The translations under genes were made by a program, and so were the position numbers. This document shows positions 35,849 to 43,869 of a stretch of 64,000 nt of DNA, one piece after another (the stretch's first letter is position 1; each line of letters begins with the position of its first letter). This DNA is from Paenibacillus peoriae KCTC 3763 (GTDB lineage Bacteria; Bacillota; Bacilli; Paenibacillales; Paenibacillaceae). The stretch is from contig NZ_AGFX01000041.1 in NCBI RefSeq assembly GCF_000236805.1, forward strand, positions 372,001 to 436,000, read 5' to 3'. The notes under the pieces are model-generated. The model was not told the origin of the DNA. It made no database searches and saw only the letters and a program-made list of their open reading frames with translations.

Positions 35849-36928
35849 TTACAACACCTTCTCTTTCTTCCGCTTGGAGTAGAGCGGCTTCACAACCCAG
35901 CGCACAATTCCTTGGGCCGCAATGAAGAAAATAATCGAGCCAATGACCACCCGGATAATTTCGGGCGGTACATCCGCGCTAAAGCTCATCCCTGCCGAAC
36001 CATACGTAAGCGTTCCGAACAAAACAGAGCCCAGTAACACACCGAATGGATTATTCATCCCGATCAGAGCCACGGCGATACCGTCAAAGCCGGTTCCCGG
36101 TGATCCGGCCATGACGGATTGGTAATGGAATACCCCCAGCACTTCAAATGCACCCGCCAAGCCCGCAAAAACACCACTAATAAACATCGCTTTTACGATA
36201 TTGCGATTTACATTCATACCAGCATAACGGGATGCATCCTGATTAAATCCGACAGCCCGAAGCTCGTAGCCCTGTTTTGTTTTCCACATGAAAATATAGA
36301 AAAATACCGCTGCCAGCAGCGCAATGACTGTACCCCAATGAACCCGGGCATTTCCCATCATCTGCGACAGCCATTCGATGGAGATGGAAGCGGAAGGCTG
36401 AATGTCCACCGAACGATTTTCACCTTCCAATAATGCAAACTGGTTAATCACCAGGTTGGCCAAATACAGGCCAACCCAGTTCATCATAATGCAGGTAATG
36501 ACTTCATTTACGCCCCGCTTGGCCTTCAAATAGCCCGCAATCGCAGCCCACAGGCCGCCGAAAACAGCCCCTGCAATGACAGCCAGCGGAGCATGAATTA
36601 TGGCAGGCAGTCCATGCAGCTTGATGCCCACGATGGAAGCAGCCGTCATACCTACCAGAAACTGACCTTCGCCACCGATATTAAATAAGCCAGCTCGAGC
36701 CGCAAAAGCAAATGCCAAGCCCGTCAGAATCAGAGGGGTCATTTCACGGATAGCCTCGCCAAAGTTGTATGAATCTCCGTATACACGGCTAAACAATGCG
36801 GAATAGGCCACAATCGGATCATACCCGCCTATCAGCATCACGACAGCACCCAGAAGCAGACCCAAAATAATAGAGACCAGTGCCAGTACAAAGGAGTCTT
36901 TCGTAAATATTTTCAATAGGTTAGCCAT
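35849..36928 (-). CDS. nupP: Nucleoside ABC transporter permease (NupP-like)
   Basis: A 359-residue permease with about ten hydrophobic helices. FAARAGLFNIGGEGQFLVGM and YELRAVGFNQDASRYAGMNV are the hallmark segments of the second permease in BMP-type nucleoside importers (YufP). The start codon overlaps the end of nupO by 8 bases, evidence for a single transcript. It pairs with NupQ to form the channel. The C-terminal end is basic (KPLYSKRKKEKVL), likely cytoplasmic. Confidence 0.88.
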   Translation of the reverse strand: MANLLKIFTKDSFVLALVSIILGLLLGAVVMLIGGYDPIVAYSALFSRVYGDSYNFGEAIREMTPLILTGLAFAFAARAGLFNIGGEGQFLVGMTAASIVGIKLHGLPAIIHAPLAVIAGAVFGGLWAAIAGYLKAKRGVNEVITCIMMNWVGLYLANLVINQFALLEGENRSVDIQPSASISIEWLSQMMGNARVHWGTVIALLAAVFFYIFMWKTKQGYELRAVGFNQDASRYAGMNVNRNIVKAMFISGVFAGLAGAFEVLGVFHYQSVMAGSPGTGFDGIAVALIGMNNPFGVLLGSVLFGTLTYGSAGMSFSADVPPEIIRVVIGSIIFFIAAQGIVRWVVKPLYSKRKKEKVL

Positions 36929-38459
36929 TCTCTGCTCCTTTCTTCACTGCACTTCCTGCCATCATAAGTCCCAATTCCTGGTCATTCGTTTCTTCCGGCA
37001 ACACTTCTCCGACAATTTTGCCCTCATAGATGACAGCAATGCGGTCGGATACATTCATAATCTCGTCCAGCTCAAAAGAAATAAGAAGGACCGCTTTACC
37101 TTGATCCCGCTGAGCAATCAGCTGTTTCTGGACAAACTCAATGGCCCCGACATCCAGACCGCGTGTAGGCTGCGCTGCAATAAGAAGATCCGGGTTTTTA
37201 TCAATTTCACGCGCAATGATCGCCTTTTGCTGATTTCCCCCAGACAACGCTCTTGCCTTTGTATGAATATCTGGTGTTCTTACATCGAACTTCTCGATAA
37301 GACTTTTTGCCTGTTTATCGATAGCCTCTTTATTCAAAAAGCCATTTTTACTGTAAGGTGCTTGATAATACGTCTCCAGCACCATATTTTCACTCATGGA
37401 AAAATCGAGCACCAGCCCATGTTTATGGCGGTCCTCCGGTATATGTGAAACACCTGCCTCGGAAATTTTGCGCGGCGGCTGATTTGTAATCTCTTGTCCA
37501 AGCAATTGAATGCTTCCACCATCGACCTTGCGCAAGCCTGTCAAGGCTTCAATCAGCTCACTCTGACCATTGCCATCTACACCAGCAATCCCCAGAATCT
37601 CACCCGCCTTAACCTTCAGGTTCAACTCATTCAGAACACTAATGCCATCCTTGTTTTTAGAGACCACATGGTTCATTTCGAGTACAGTCTTTCCTGGCTG
37701 TGCAGGCTGCTTGTCCACTTTAAAGGACACACGACGACCTACCATTTTCTCCGCCAGTTCATTCGGTGTAGTTGCTGACGTTTTGACCGTGTCAATAACC
37801 TGACCTCGACGAATAATGGTAACCGTATCTGCAATTTGCATAATTTCTTTGAGCTTATGCGTGATCAGAATGATGGATTTACCCTCAGCAACCAAGCGCT
37901 TCATAATGTCCAGCAGCTCAGTGATTTCTTGTGGTGTTAACACCGCGGTAGGCTCATCGAAAATGAGAATATCTGCACCGCGATAGAGGGTTTTGATAAT
38001 CTCCACACGTTGCTGCATACCAACGGATATATCCTCAATTTTGGCATTCGGATTCACTTGAAGCCCGTATTGCTCAGACAACCGCTGTACTTCGGCGGCA
38101 GCCTTTTTATAATTGATTTTCAGACCCTTACGAGGCTCCGAGCCCAGGACAATATTTTCGGTAACGGTAAACGGCTGTACGAGCTTAAAATGCTGATGCA
38201 CCATGCCGATCCCCAGATCAATCGCCTTGTTGGGGCTATCAATCTGTACTGGCTTACCACCGATTTCAATCGTCCCTTCTTCTGGCTGATACAGTCCGAA
38301 AAGAATATTCATAAGCGTAGATTTACCCGCGCCATTCTCACCCAAAAGGGCATGAATTTCTCCCTTATGCAGCTTGATGCTGATAGAGTCGTTGGCAACG
38401 ATGCCTGGGAATCGTTTTGTAATTTTCTTCAACTCAACGACGGGGGTCGCTGCATCCAT
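36921..38459 (-). CDS. nupO: Nucleoside ABC transporter ATP-binding protein (NupO-like)
   Basis: A 512-residue double-cassette ATPase of the RbsA/YufO type. Cassette 1 has [18 protein letters not shown], the signature [19 protein letters not shown] and [15 protein letters not shown]. Cassette 2 has a degenerate Walker A ([16 protein letters not shown]), signature [15 protein letters not shown] and [14 protein letters not shown]; loss of the conserved Lys/Ser in the second site is usual for this subfamily. The start at MDAATPV has AAGGGTG close upstream; the frame extends six codons further. It is between the lipoprotein gene nupN and permease nupP. Confidence 0.9.
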   Translation of the reverse strand: MDAATPVVELKKITKRFPGIVANDSISIKLHKGEIHALLGENGAGKSTLMNILFGLYQPEEGTIEIGGKPVQIDSPNKAIDLGIGMVHQHFKLVQPFTVTENIVLGSEPRKGLKINYKKAAAEVQRLSEQYGLQVNPNAKIEDISVGMQQRVEIIKTLYRGADILIFDEPTAVLTPQEITELLDIMKRLVAEGKSIILITHKLKEIMQIADTVTIIRRGQVIDTVKTSATTPNELAEKMVGRRVSFKVDKQPAQPGKTVLEMNHVVSKNKDGISVLNELNLKVKAGEILGIAGVDGNGQSELIEALTGLRKVDGGSIQLLGQEITNQPPRKISEAGVSHIPEDRHKHGLVLDFSMSENMVLETYYQAPYSKNGFLNKEAIDKQAKSLIEKFDVRTPDIHTKARALSGGNQQKAIIAREIDKNPDLLIAAQPTRGLDVGAIEFVQKQLIAQRDQGKAVLLISFELDEIMNVSDRIAVIYEGKIVGEVLPEETNDQELGLMMAGSAVKKGAENG

Positions 38460-38541
38460 GAAATCACCCTTATACACTTTATAGTATGTGCTCCAATGAG
38501 CTGACTGACCTTTATTATTCGTATAACTCCAGACGTAAGAA

Positions 38542-38568
38542 CAAGGCTAGTTTCATGAACCAGCCTTG
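38542..38568 (-). other. Stem-loop between nupN and nupO
   Basis: CAAGGCTAGTT pairs with AACCAGCCTTG (11 bp, one G-U on the transcript) around a 5-base loop; only TTGTTC follows. Such stems after the binding-protein gene often protect its mRNA and lower expression of the following genes. Confidence 0.6.
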
Positions 38569-38596
38569 CCGCCACCTCTATGTTCTTCAAACCCAA

Positions 38597-39634
38597 TTAT
38601 TTCGAAGGAACTGTAATTTCGCCCTTGATAATTTTTTGCTTATATTGTTCTACAAGATCAAGTACGTCTTTAGGGACATTTTTCGTTGATGTATCCGCCA
38701 GACCAACTCCGTTATCCTTCAGAGCCAGTGTTTCAATACCACCCTTGAACTTACCGTCAACAACTTCTTTAGATACGCGTTTTACAGCTTCATCCACACG
38801 TTTCACCATGGAGGTCAACGTTACGTCGTCACCAAACTCAAGGGATTGGTCTTTATCAACACCAATAACCCATACTTGCTGCCCTTGTTGCTTCCGTGCG
38901 AGTGCTTCGTTAAATACACCCGTACCTGATCCGCCAGCCGCGTGGAAAATAATATCAGCACCAGCGTTGTAGATCGTTGCAGCAGCAGCCTTGCCAAGAT
39001 CCGGCTTATCAAATGCACCTGTGTAATTCACTTCCAATTTTGCATTTGGATTTACAGCCTTGATTCCCGCTTCAAAGCCTTTTTCAAAACGTTTGATCAG
39101 CGGGCTGTCTTGTCCACCTACAAAACCAATTTTGTTTGTTTTGGTAAGCTTACCAGCTACAACCCCTACCAGGAAGGAACCTTCATTTTCAGCAAAAACA
39201 ACCGATTTTACGTTAGGCGCATTCACGACACTGTCGATAATCGCCAGATTTTTGTTCGGGTTATCTTTCGCTACTTGTCCAATCGCATTCGCCAGATTAA
39301 AACCGATTCCCCAAGTCAGGTTAAAATCACCCTTAACAAATTGGTTCAGGTTAGGAATATAATCTTGATCCGATTTACTTTGCAGGTATTTAACTTTAGC
39401 ACCTGTTTCTTTTTGAGTGGCTTGCAGTGCTTCCCAAGCAGATTGGTTAAACGATTTGTCATTTACTCCACCCACATCTGTAACCATGCCGATTTGGACA
39501 TTTGATGTTTTGGCAGAACTGCCTGTGTCCCCACCACTTGCGTTGGACGCACCTTGGTTTTTGCTGCCGCAGCCTGCGAGAATGACCGAGATCGCCAGCA
39601 GCATAACCAAAGACATACTGAACATTTTCTTCAT
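38597..39634 (-). CDS. nupN: BMP-family nucleoside-binding lipoprotein (NupN-like)
   Basis: A 345-residue lipoprotein, the substrate-binding part of the importer. The signal peptide ends in the lipobox ISVILAGCGSKNQ, so the Cys at about residue 22 is acylated. The mature domain has the BMP/PnrA pattern: IGMVTDVGGVNDKSFNQSAW (nucleoside-contact DVGGVNDKSFNQ), then KNKIGFVGGQDSPLIKRFEK-like GFVGGQDSPLIKRFEKGF, and DIIFHAAGGSGTGVF. The ATG chosen (MKKMFSM) has GGGGG about 12 bases upstream. First gene of the operon. Confidence 0.9.
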   Translation of the reverse strand: MKKMFSMSLVMLLAISVILAGCGSKNQGASNASGGDTGSSAKTSNVQIGMVTDVGGVNDKSFNQSAWEALQATQKETGAKVKYLQSKSDQDYIPNLNQFVKGDFNLTWGIGFNLANAIGQVAKDNPNKNLAIIDSVVNAPNVKSVVFAENEGSFLVGVVAGKLTKTNKIGFVGGQDSPLIKRFEKGFEAGIKAVNPNAKLEVNYTGAFDKPDLGKAAAATIYNAGADIIFHAAGGSGTGVFNEALARKQQGQQVWVIGVDKDQSLEFGDDVTLTSMVKRVDEAVKRVSKEVVDGKFKGGIETLALKDNGVGLADTSTKNVPKDVLDLVEQYKQKIIKGEITVPSK

Positions 39635-39777
39635 GCTGATACTGTTCCCCCTTAGTGTTAGATCCCTGGAACTGCCTCTTTTTCTTTGAAAATGGTACAT
39701 GCCATACATGTCATTTACTGGCGAGACAGATCGTACAGAAGACTTACTTTAGAGATTATACAATTATGATCGGCTAA

Positions 39778-39840
39778 AATCTAGATAATTAATAACCTTG
39801 GGTCAATTTTTTTTGAATTTCCATAAATGTAAGCGTTACA
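39778..39840 (-). promoter_or_regulatory. Promoter of the nup operon with cre-like box
   Basis: Minus-strand TTGACC (39801-39806), a 17-base spacer and TAGATT (39778-39783). Just upstream, TGTAAGCGTTACA (39828-39840) is an inverted repeat resembling a CcpA site but one base short of its usual spacing. This lies in the 371-base gap 39635-40005, whose right end holds the rplT terminator. Confidence 0.5.
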
Positions 39841-39930
39841 ACCTCAAAAAATACATACATTCTACCATCACACGTCATATTCATTCGTATTTTGGGGAAA
39901 TTTTGCCTTTTCGCATCACTAAACATATAC

Positions 39931-39977
39931 AAAAAAAGGCATCCCTACACAGCGTACTGCTTGGGATACCTCTTTTA
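39931..39977 (-). terminator. Terminator of infC-rpmI-rplT
   Basis: The stem AGGTATCCC/GGGATGCCT on the minus strand is followed by TTTTTTTG, about 30 bases past the rplT stop codon. Confidence 0.8.
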
Positions 39978-40005
39978 CCACTATCGTGGTCTCCACACTC
40001 AATAA

Positions 40006-40365
40006 TTAAGCGTTGATTTTGCCTTTAGCAACAGTTGCCAAAGAGTTGAACGCATTGATATCGTTGACTGCAAGATCAGCCAGGATTTTGCGGTTAATGT
40101 CCACACCAGCCAGTTTCAGGCCGTGCATCAGTTTGCTGTAAGACAAACCATTCAAACGAGCTGCTGCATTAATACGCACGATCCACAGTCTGCGGAAATT
40201 ACGTTTCGTCTGACGACGGTCACGGTATGCGTAAACAAGCGATTTCATTACCTGCTCGTTAGCTGTTTTAAAAATGCGGTGTTTAGAACCAAAATAACCT
40301 TTAGCAAGCTTCAATACTTTTTTATGACGACGACGAACGACGAATCCGCCCTTTACTCTTGCCAT
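40006..40365 (-). CDS. rplT: 50S ribosomal protein L20
   Basis: A 119-residue basic protein binding 23S rRNA early in 50S assembly; free L20 also represses this operon by binding the leader. [20 protein letters not shown] and [18 protein letters not shown] are diagnostic. It is the last gene of infC-rpmI-rplT, 53 bases after rpmI. Full length and with no oddities. Confidence 0.98.
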   Translation of the reverse strand: MARVKGGFVVRRRHKKVLKLAKGYFGSKHRIFKTANEQVMKSLVYAYRDRRQTKRNFRRLWIVRINAAARLNGLSYSKLMHGLKLAGVDINRKILADLAVNDINAFNSLATVAKGKINA

Positions 40366-40418
40366 ATCAAAAGACCTCCCAAATAATGTTTATGCTTTAT
40401 TTATTGCCGAGCTTTATG

Positions 40419-40619
40419 CTATTTGAGGTTAGCAAGACCTTGTTTCAGACGTCTAACGTCCCCAGGTGCCATCTCAGGGTTAGTACCCAGAACGCGTTTT
40501 GCACGTTTGGATTTGTGGGAAAGCAAATGGTTTCTGTAAGCTTTGTAACGCATTACTTTACCAGTACCGGTAATTTTGAAGCGGCCTTTAAGGCTGCTAT
40601 GTGTTTTCATTTTAGGCAT
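40419..40619 (-). CDS. rpmI: 50S ribosomal protein L35
   Basis: A 66-residue basic ribosomal protein, [20 protein letters not shown], with [15 protein letters not shown] in the middle. It lies between infC and rplT, the invariant order in Bacillota, 20 bases after infC. Confidence 0.98.
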   Translation of the reverse strand: MPKMKTHSSLKGRFKITGTGKVMRYKAYRNHLLSHKSKRAKRVLGTNPEMAPGDVRRLKQGLANLK

Positions 40620-40639
40620 TGAACTTCCTCCTTAATTTA

Positions 40640-41152
40640 TCATTGGCTCTTTGGAGCCAATATCATAATCATGCTGCGTCCTTCGAGCTTGGGTTGGCGC
40701 TCCACGGTACAAAGATCAGCAACTTCCAATTTCACACGCTCGAGAATTTTTTGTCCCACATTAGCATGGGTAATTTCACGACCGCGGAAACGAACAGAGC
40801 ATTTCACCTTGTCCCCTTCATTCAGGAACTTCACCACATTGCGAAACTTGGTCTGGTAGTCATGTTCCTCGATGTTGGAACGGAACCATACCTCTTTGAT
40901 GTCAACGATCTTCTGGTTCTTACGGGCTTCCTTTTCTTTCTTCTGTTGCTCATAGCGGAATTTTCCGTAATCCATAATCCGACACACGGGCGGCTTCGCT
41001 TGAGGCGCCACGTTCACGAGATCCAAGTTTGCGTCAATCGCCATTTGCAGAGCTTCACGAGTCGGTTTAATTCCGATTTGTTCCCCGTTCGCACCAACAA
41101 GACGTACTTCTCTCACCCGAATCTCATCATTGATCATATGTTCCTTACTAAT
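40640..41152 (-). CDS. infC: Translation initiation factor IF-3 (AUU start)
   Basis: A 170-residue IF-3, which binds the 30S subunit, checks initiator codon pairing and prevents subunit joining. The N-domain (INDEIRVREVRLVGANGEQ) and C-domain (VWFRSNIEEHDYQTKFRNVV, KCSVRFRGREITHANVG) are complete. No ATG, GTG or TTG fits: the frame reads ATT-AGT-AAG-GAA-CAT-ATG after GGAGGTGGAGGGTT, so ATT at 41150-41152 is the start, as in Bacillus and Geobacillus infC, allowing IF-3 to control its own synthesis. An internal ATG would remove five residues of the N-domain. Confidence 0.95.
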   Translation of the reverse strand: MSKEHMINDEIRVREVRLVGANGEQIGIKPTREALQMAIDANLDLVNVAPQAKPPVCRIMDYGKFRYEQQKKEKEARKNQKIVDIKEVWFRSNIEEHDYQTKFRNVVKFLNEGDKVKCSVRFRGREITHANVGQKILERVKLEVADLCTVERQPKLEGRSMIMILAPKSQ

Positions 41153-41159
41153 AACCCTC

Positions 41160-41360
41160 CACCTCCAGAACCTGTTATTTTGTATTTTGTGTGTAGACAC
41201 AAAAAAGGGATGACGACTATACAGCCGACATCCCTGTCTGATACTCAATTCATCATGAAAATTCAATTCACAAATCATTGGATCATGACCAGCCGGCAAT
41301 ACCGGGCAGGTGAGAAGTCGGACCTTCTGCTTGTTAATCCATAATCTTCAATTAACATAC
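41160..41360 (-). promoter_or_regulatory. L20-type leader of infC-rpmI-rplT with attenuator
   Basis: A structured leader of about 200 bases. It has the segment AGAAGGTCCGACTTCTCACC and, further on, a GGTATTGCCGGCTGGT stretch, resembling the L20-binding 23S-like site. An intrinsic terminator stem (AGGGATG/CATCCCT, 41206-41235, then TTTTTTG) precedes the start region. Excess L20 would promote termination, as shown in Bacillus subtilis. Confidence 0.75.
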
Positions 41361-41366
41361 TCATGT

Positions 41367-41395
41367 ATCTTATCATCTTGCAGACAACGTGTCAA
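41367..41395 (-). promoter_or_regulatory. SigA promoter of infC-rpmI-rplT
   Basis: TTGACA, a 17-base spacer and TAAGAT on the minus strand, immediately upstream of the L20-type leader. Confidence 0.8.
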
Positions 41396-41454
41396 CACCT
41401 TTCAAAGAAATAAGTGACACCTCGTCTCTTCGATACATTTTTACCATTCTGCAA

Positions 41455-42693
41455 TTATCCTTGCTTGCTCTGAACCTCTTCAAGACGAACGACACGCGTA
41501 TGCTGAGTGTGGCTCCATTGCTTGTTGTTCTGTGTGAAGAACGCATAGAACGTAATCGGATACCAAGAAACCAGATAGACTGGGAACAGCAGCAAGTACA
41601 GATATACTTTTTTGAACGTGACCTTTTCCAGGATCATCGCGATCAAAAAGGTGATAATGTTCAGACTCACAGCCACAAAACCGATCCAAGCAGGGAATTG
41701 TACATAGATATTTTCAATATTGGGTCCACCAAATAATACAATATCTACCCACATCACCATGGTCATCAAGAAGGTAAACAGTACGATATACACGTTCAAG
41801 CCATACAGAGCCATATCGAATTTAATCAGGCTTCTATGCTTGATACTTTGCCACAACAACGGGAAGAAATAACGACGAGCGACCGTAAAATGCCCCTGCA
41901 TCCAGCGCAGACGCTGTCTGGACGAAGCTTTGAACGTCAACGGCTTCTCATCATACACTTTGGCATCGTAATTAAATCTTGGATATACGTTGCGTTGTGT
42001 ACAGCGCATGGTGAATTCCAAATCCTCTACCAGACTTGTTGCACCCCAGCCCATTTCCTTGAGCAGATTCGTTTCAAAGCACATGCCTGTACCACCAAGG
42101 AAATTAGCCATATTCAGGTTGTGACGCGACAGCTGCCACAAACGGTTGATGTACCAGTAAGATACACCGTATGCGGCTGTAATCCAGGAATCCTCAGGAT
42201 TTTTGGTATCAATGTAGCCCTGGATAACACGGGCCCCTGTGCACAAATCATTGTTCATTTCGCTCAAAAAATTGGTATGCGCCAAATTGTCAGCATCAAA
42301 CATGACAATGGCATCATACTGGCGTGGCATAGCCCATAATTCCTTGAGCATCCACTCAATAGCATAGCCTTTACCACGCAAGTTCGGATTCGTGCGTTCA
42401 CAAGCGTTCATACCATGAGCGCGAACGATGTCCGCCGTCTTGTCCGTACAGTTATCACAAATCACGAATACATCGTATAGTTCCTTCGGATAGTCAAGCT
42501 GCTTCAGGTTTTCCATCAATGCTCCAACAACCTGTTCTTCATTGTGGGCAGCGACTAAAATGGCAAACGATTTTTCTGGAGCTGCGTGCTCTTTTCTTTT
42601 TTTGCGTACCAATCCGAACAAGGAAAATGCAAACTGATAGACAGCGATCACCGCCAGTATGATCTGGAGTGTCATGAAAATAGCGTCTAACAT
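41455..42693 (-). CDS. Family 2 glycosyltransferase (processive type)
   Basis: A 412-residue membrane glycosyltransferase. An N-terminal helix (FMTLQIILAVIAVYQFAFSL) precedes the GT-A domain with the acids AAHNEEQVV (about 50), FDADNLAHTN (about 130), VEDLEFTMRC (about 220) and the acceptor-site signature RQRLRWMQGH (QxxRW form). Three C-terminal helices follow (NVYIVLFTFLMTMVMWVDIV and onward). This set marks processive GT2 enzymes making polysaccharides such as cellulose, hyaluronan or poly-N-acetylglucosamine; YdaM of Bacillus subtilis is a comparable protein. No accessory exporters are nearby, so the product is unknown. GGGGG lies about 12 bases before the ATG. A long structured leader precedes it. 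Confidence 0.82.
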   Translation of the reverse strand: MLDAIFMTLQIILAVIAVYQFAFSLFGLVRKKRKEHAAPEKSFAILVAAHNEEQVVGALMENLKQLDYPKELYDVFVICDNCTDKTADIVRAHGMNACERTNPNLRGKGYAIEWMLKELWAMPRQYDAIVMFDADNLAHTNFLSEMNNDLCTGARVIQGYIDTKNPEDSWITAAYGVSYWYINRLWQLSRHNLNMANFLGGTGMCFETNLLKEMGWGATSLVEDLEFTMRCTQRNVYPRFNYDAKVYDEKPLTFKASSRQRLRWMQGHFTVARRYFFPLLWQSIKHRSLIKFDMALYGLNVYIVLFTFLMTMVMWVDIVLFGGPNIENIYVQFPAWIGFVAVSLNIITFLIAMILEKVTFKKVYLYLLLFPVYLVSWYPITFYAFFTQNNKQWSHTQHTRVVRLEEVQSKQG

Positions 42694-43296
42694 AATCTCT
42701 TGTTACCCCCTTTTTATACCCCTTAAAAATCTTGCGTTTATTTGTTTTCTCTCTGTGTAGCGCAAGCTGCGGCGCTTTTGTGCGCCTTTTTCTGTAATTT
42801 TGACCCGACCCTTGCTTTCTTCATTGGCTGTGCACAGCCCCCTTTTGGCTGACACAGGAACGCCATTACGATTTTCGTTGGTTTTCAATCTTTTGTCAAA
42901 GCCTTAAAACCGGTCTCAGCAGCAAAAAAACACGACAAACTCCCGTTTAATCCAGGAATGCGGCGCTGAGTCTCCCATTCATAACGCTTAGGTCTTATTT
43001 TCATCCATTTGCTAACTTTTTATTTCTTTGGTCCCCCCTTTTCGTGGGCCAATTAGCAACCACTTCTAACCACTCTATCTTATTAGACGGATGAACGCAA
43101 AGAAAGTTATACAATTCAGCTTATATTCCTTAAACATTTTTGTGTAGAATTGAACCAGGCAAGTGGTGATTCTTGAAATGCACAGCGTTTAAAAATATGA
43201 TGAGAGCAAGAGAATAATTACTTGTGGCCTGATTCTGTCAAAGTGATTGAAAATATTTGCCGACCTTACCCTGAAACGGCAACCGGAGGAAACCGA
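42694..43296 (-). promoter_or_regulatory. 603-base gap with structured leader candidate of the GT2 gene
   Basis: No convincing gene. On the minus strand TTGCTAA (43053-43059) pairs with TTAGCAA (43009-43015), enclosing a second stem (TTGGCCC with GGG-ACCAA); downstream GAATG/CATTC (near 42954-42979) and CTCAGC/GCTGAG form further stems, followed by a T7 run near 42925. This density of nested pairings 230-370 bases before the GT2 start suggests an aptamer-like leader. I could not match it confidently to a known riboswitch class. A TAAGAT -10-like hexamer lies near 43080. Confidence 0.45.
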
Positions 43297-43824
43297 ATGC
43301 AACGTCTAGTCGTAAAGCTTATAAACCTGGAGCAGCAGTTGTTCAAATGGATCAACGGGCGCTTACACAACCGTTTTTTGAACTTCTGGCTTTATTATCT
43401 CACACATTTGGGTGGGGCCACTTTTACAATAGCCTCTACGTTACTTATTTGGTGGCTCGCTCCGAATCCATGGAAGGATGCCGCTATGAAGGGAGCCATT
43501 GCCCTCGGGGTCAGTCATATCCCCGTGGCGATTGTCAAAAAGCTGTATCCGCGGATTCGCCCATATTTGGCGCTACCGGGTACAAATACATTTCGCAACC
43601 CCCTGTCGGATCATTCTTTTCCCTCAGGGCATACAACCGCCATTTTTTCAGCTACCGTTCCTTTTATGCTTCAGTCACCGATGCTTACCCTGCCGTTGTT
43701 GCCTGTAGGAATAATTGTAGGATTTTCCCGGATTTACTTGGGGCTTCACTATCCCACGGATGTACTTGCAGGAGCGGTTATCGGAGCTTCTGCAGCAATA
43801 GGAACGGTTGCATTCTGGCCTTAA
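43297..43824 (+). CDS. PAP2-family phosphatase
   Basis: A 175-residue membrane phosphatase of the PAP2/lipid phosphate phosphatase superfamily. The three catalytic motifs are intact: KKLYPRIRP (KxxxxxxRP), SFPSGHT (PSGH) and SRIYLGLHYPTD (SRxxxxxHxxxD). About five membrane helices surround them. GGAGG lies 7 bases before the ATG; the open frame runs 25 codons further. Such enzymes dephosphorylate undecaprenyl-pyrophosphate, phosphatidic acid or phosphatidylglycerol phosphate. The gene just downstream, 45 bases away, encodes a UgtP-like glycolipid glycosyltransferase; phosphatidic acid to diacylglycerol to glucosyl-diacylglycerol would fit the pair, as an inference. Confidence 0.88.
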   Translation: MQRLVVKLINLEQQLFKWINGRLHNRFLNFWLYYLTHLGGATFTIASTLLIWWLAPNPWKDAAMKGAIALGVSHIPVAIVKKLYPRIRPYLALPGTNTFRNPLSDHSFPSGHTTAIFSATVPFMLQSPMLTLPLLPVGIIVGFSRIYLGLHYPTDVLAGAVIGASAAIGTVAFWP

Positions 43825-43869
43825 AGCCGATATGGTATGATTGAGAACATCCCAGCAGGAACAGGTGAA

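Noticed and set aside
38597-39709. Longer start for nupN giving a 370-residue protein
   Set aside because: The extra 25 residues precede the signal peptide and would destroy the lipoprotein start.
40619-41344. A 241-codon plus-strand open frame over infC and its leader
   Set aside because: It is antisense to infC; composition and lack of a ribosome binding site argue against coding.
42703-42888. A 61-codon leftward frame just before the GT2 gene
   Set aside because: TTG start without a ribosome binding site and a low-complexity basic composition; it lies in the untranslated leader.
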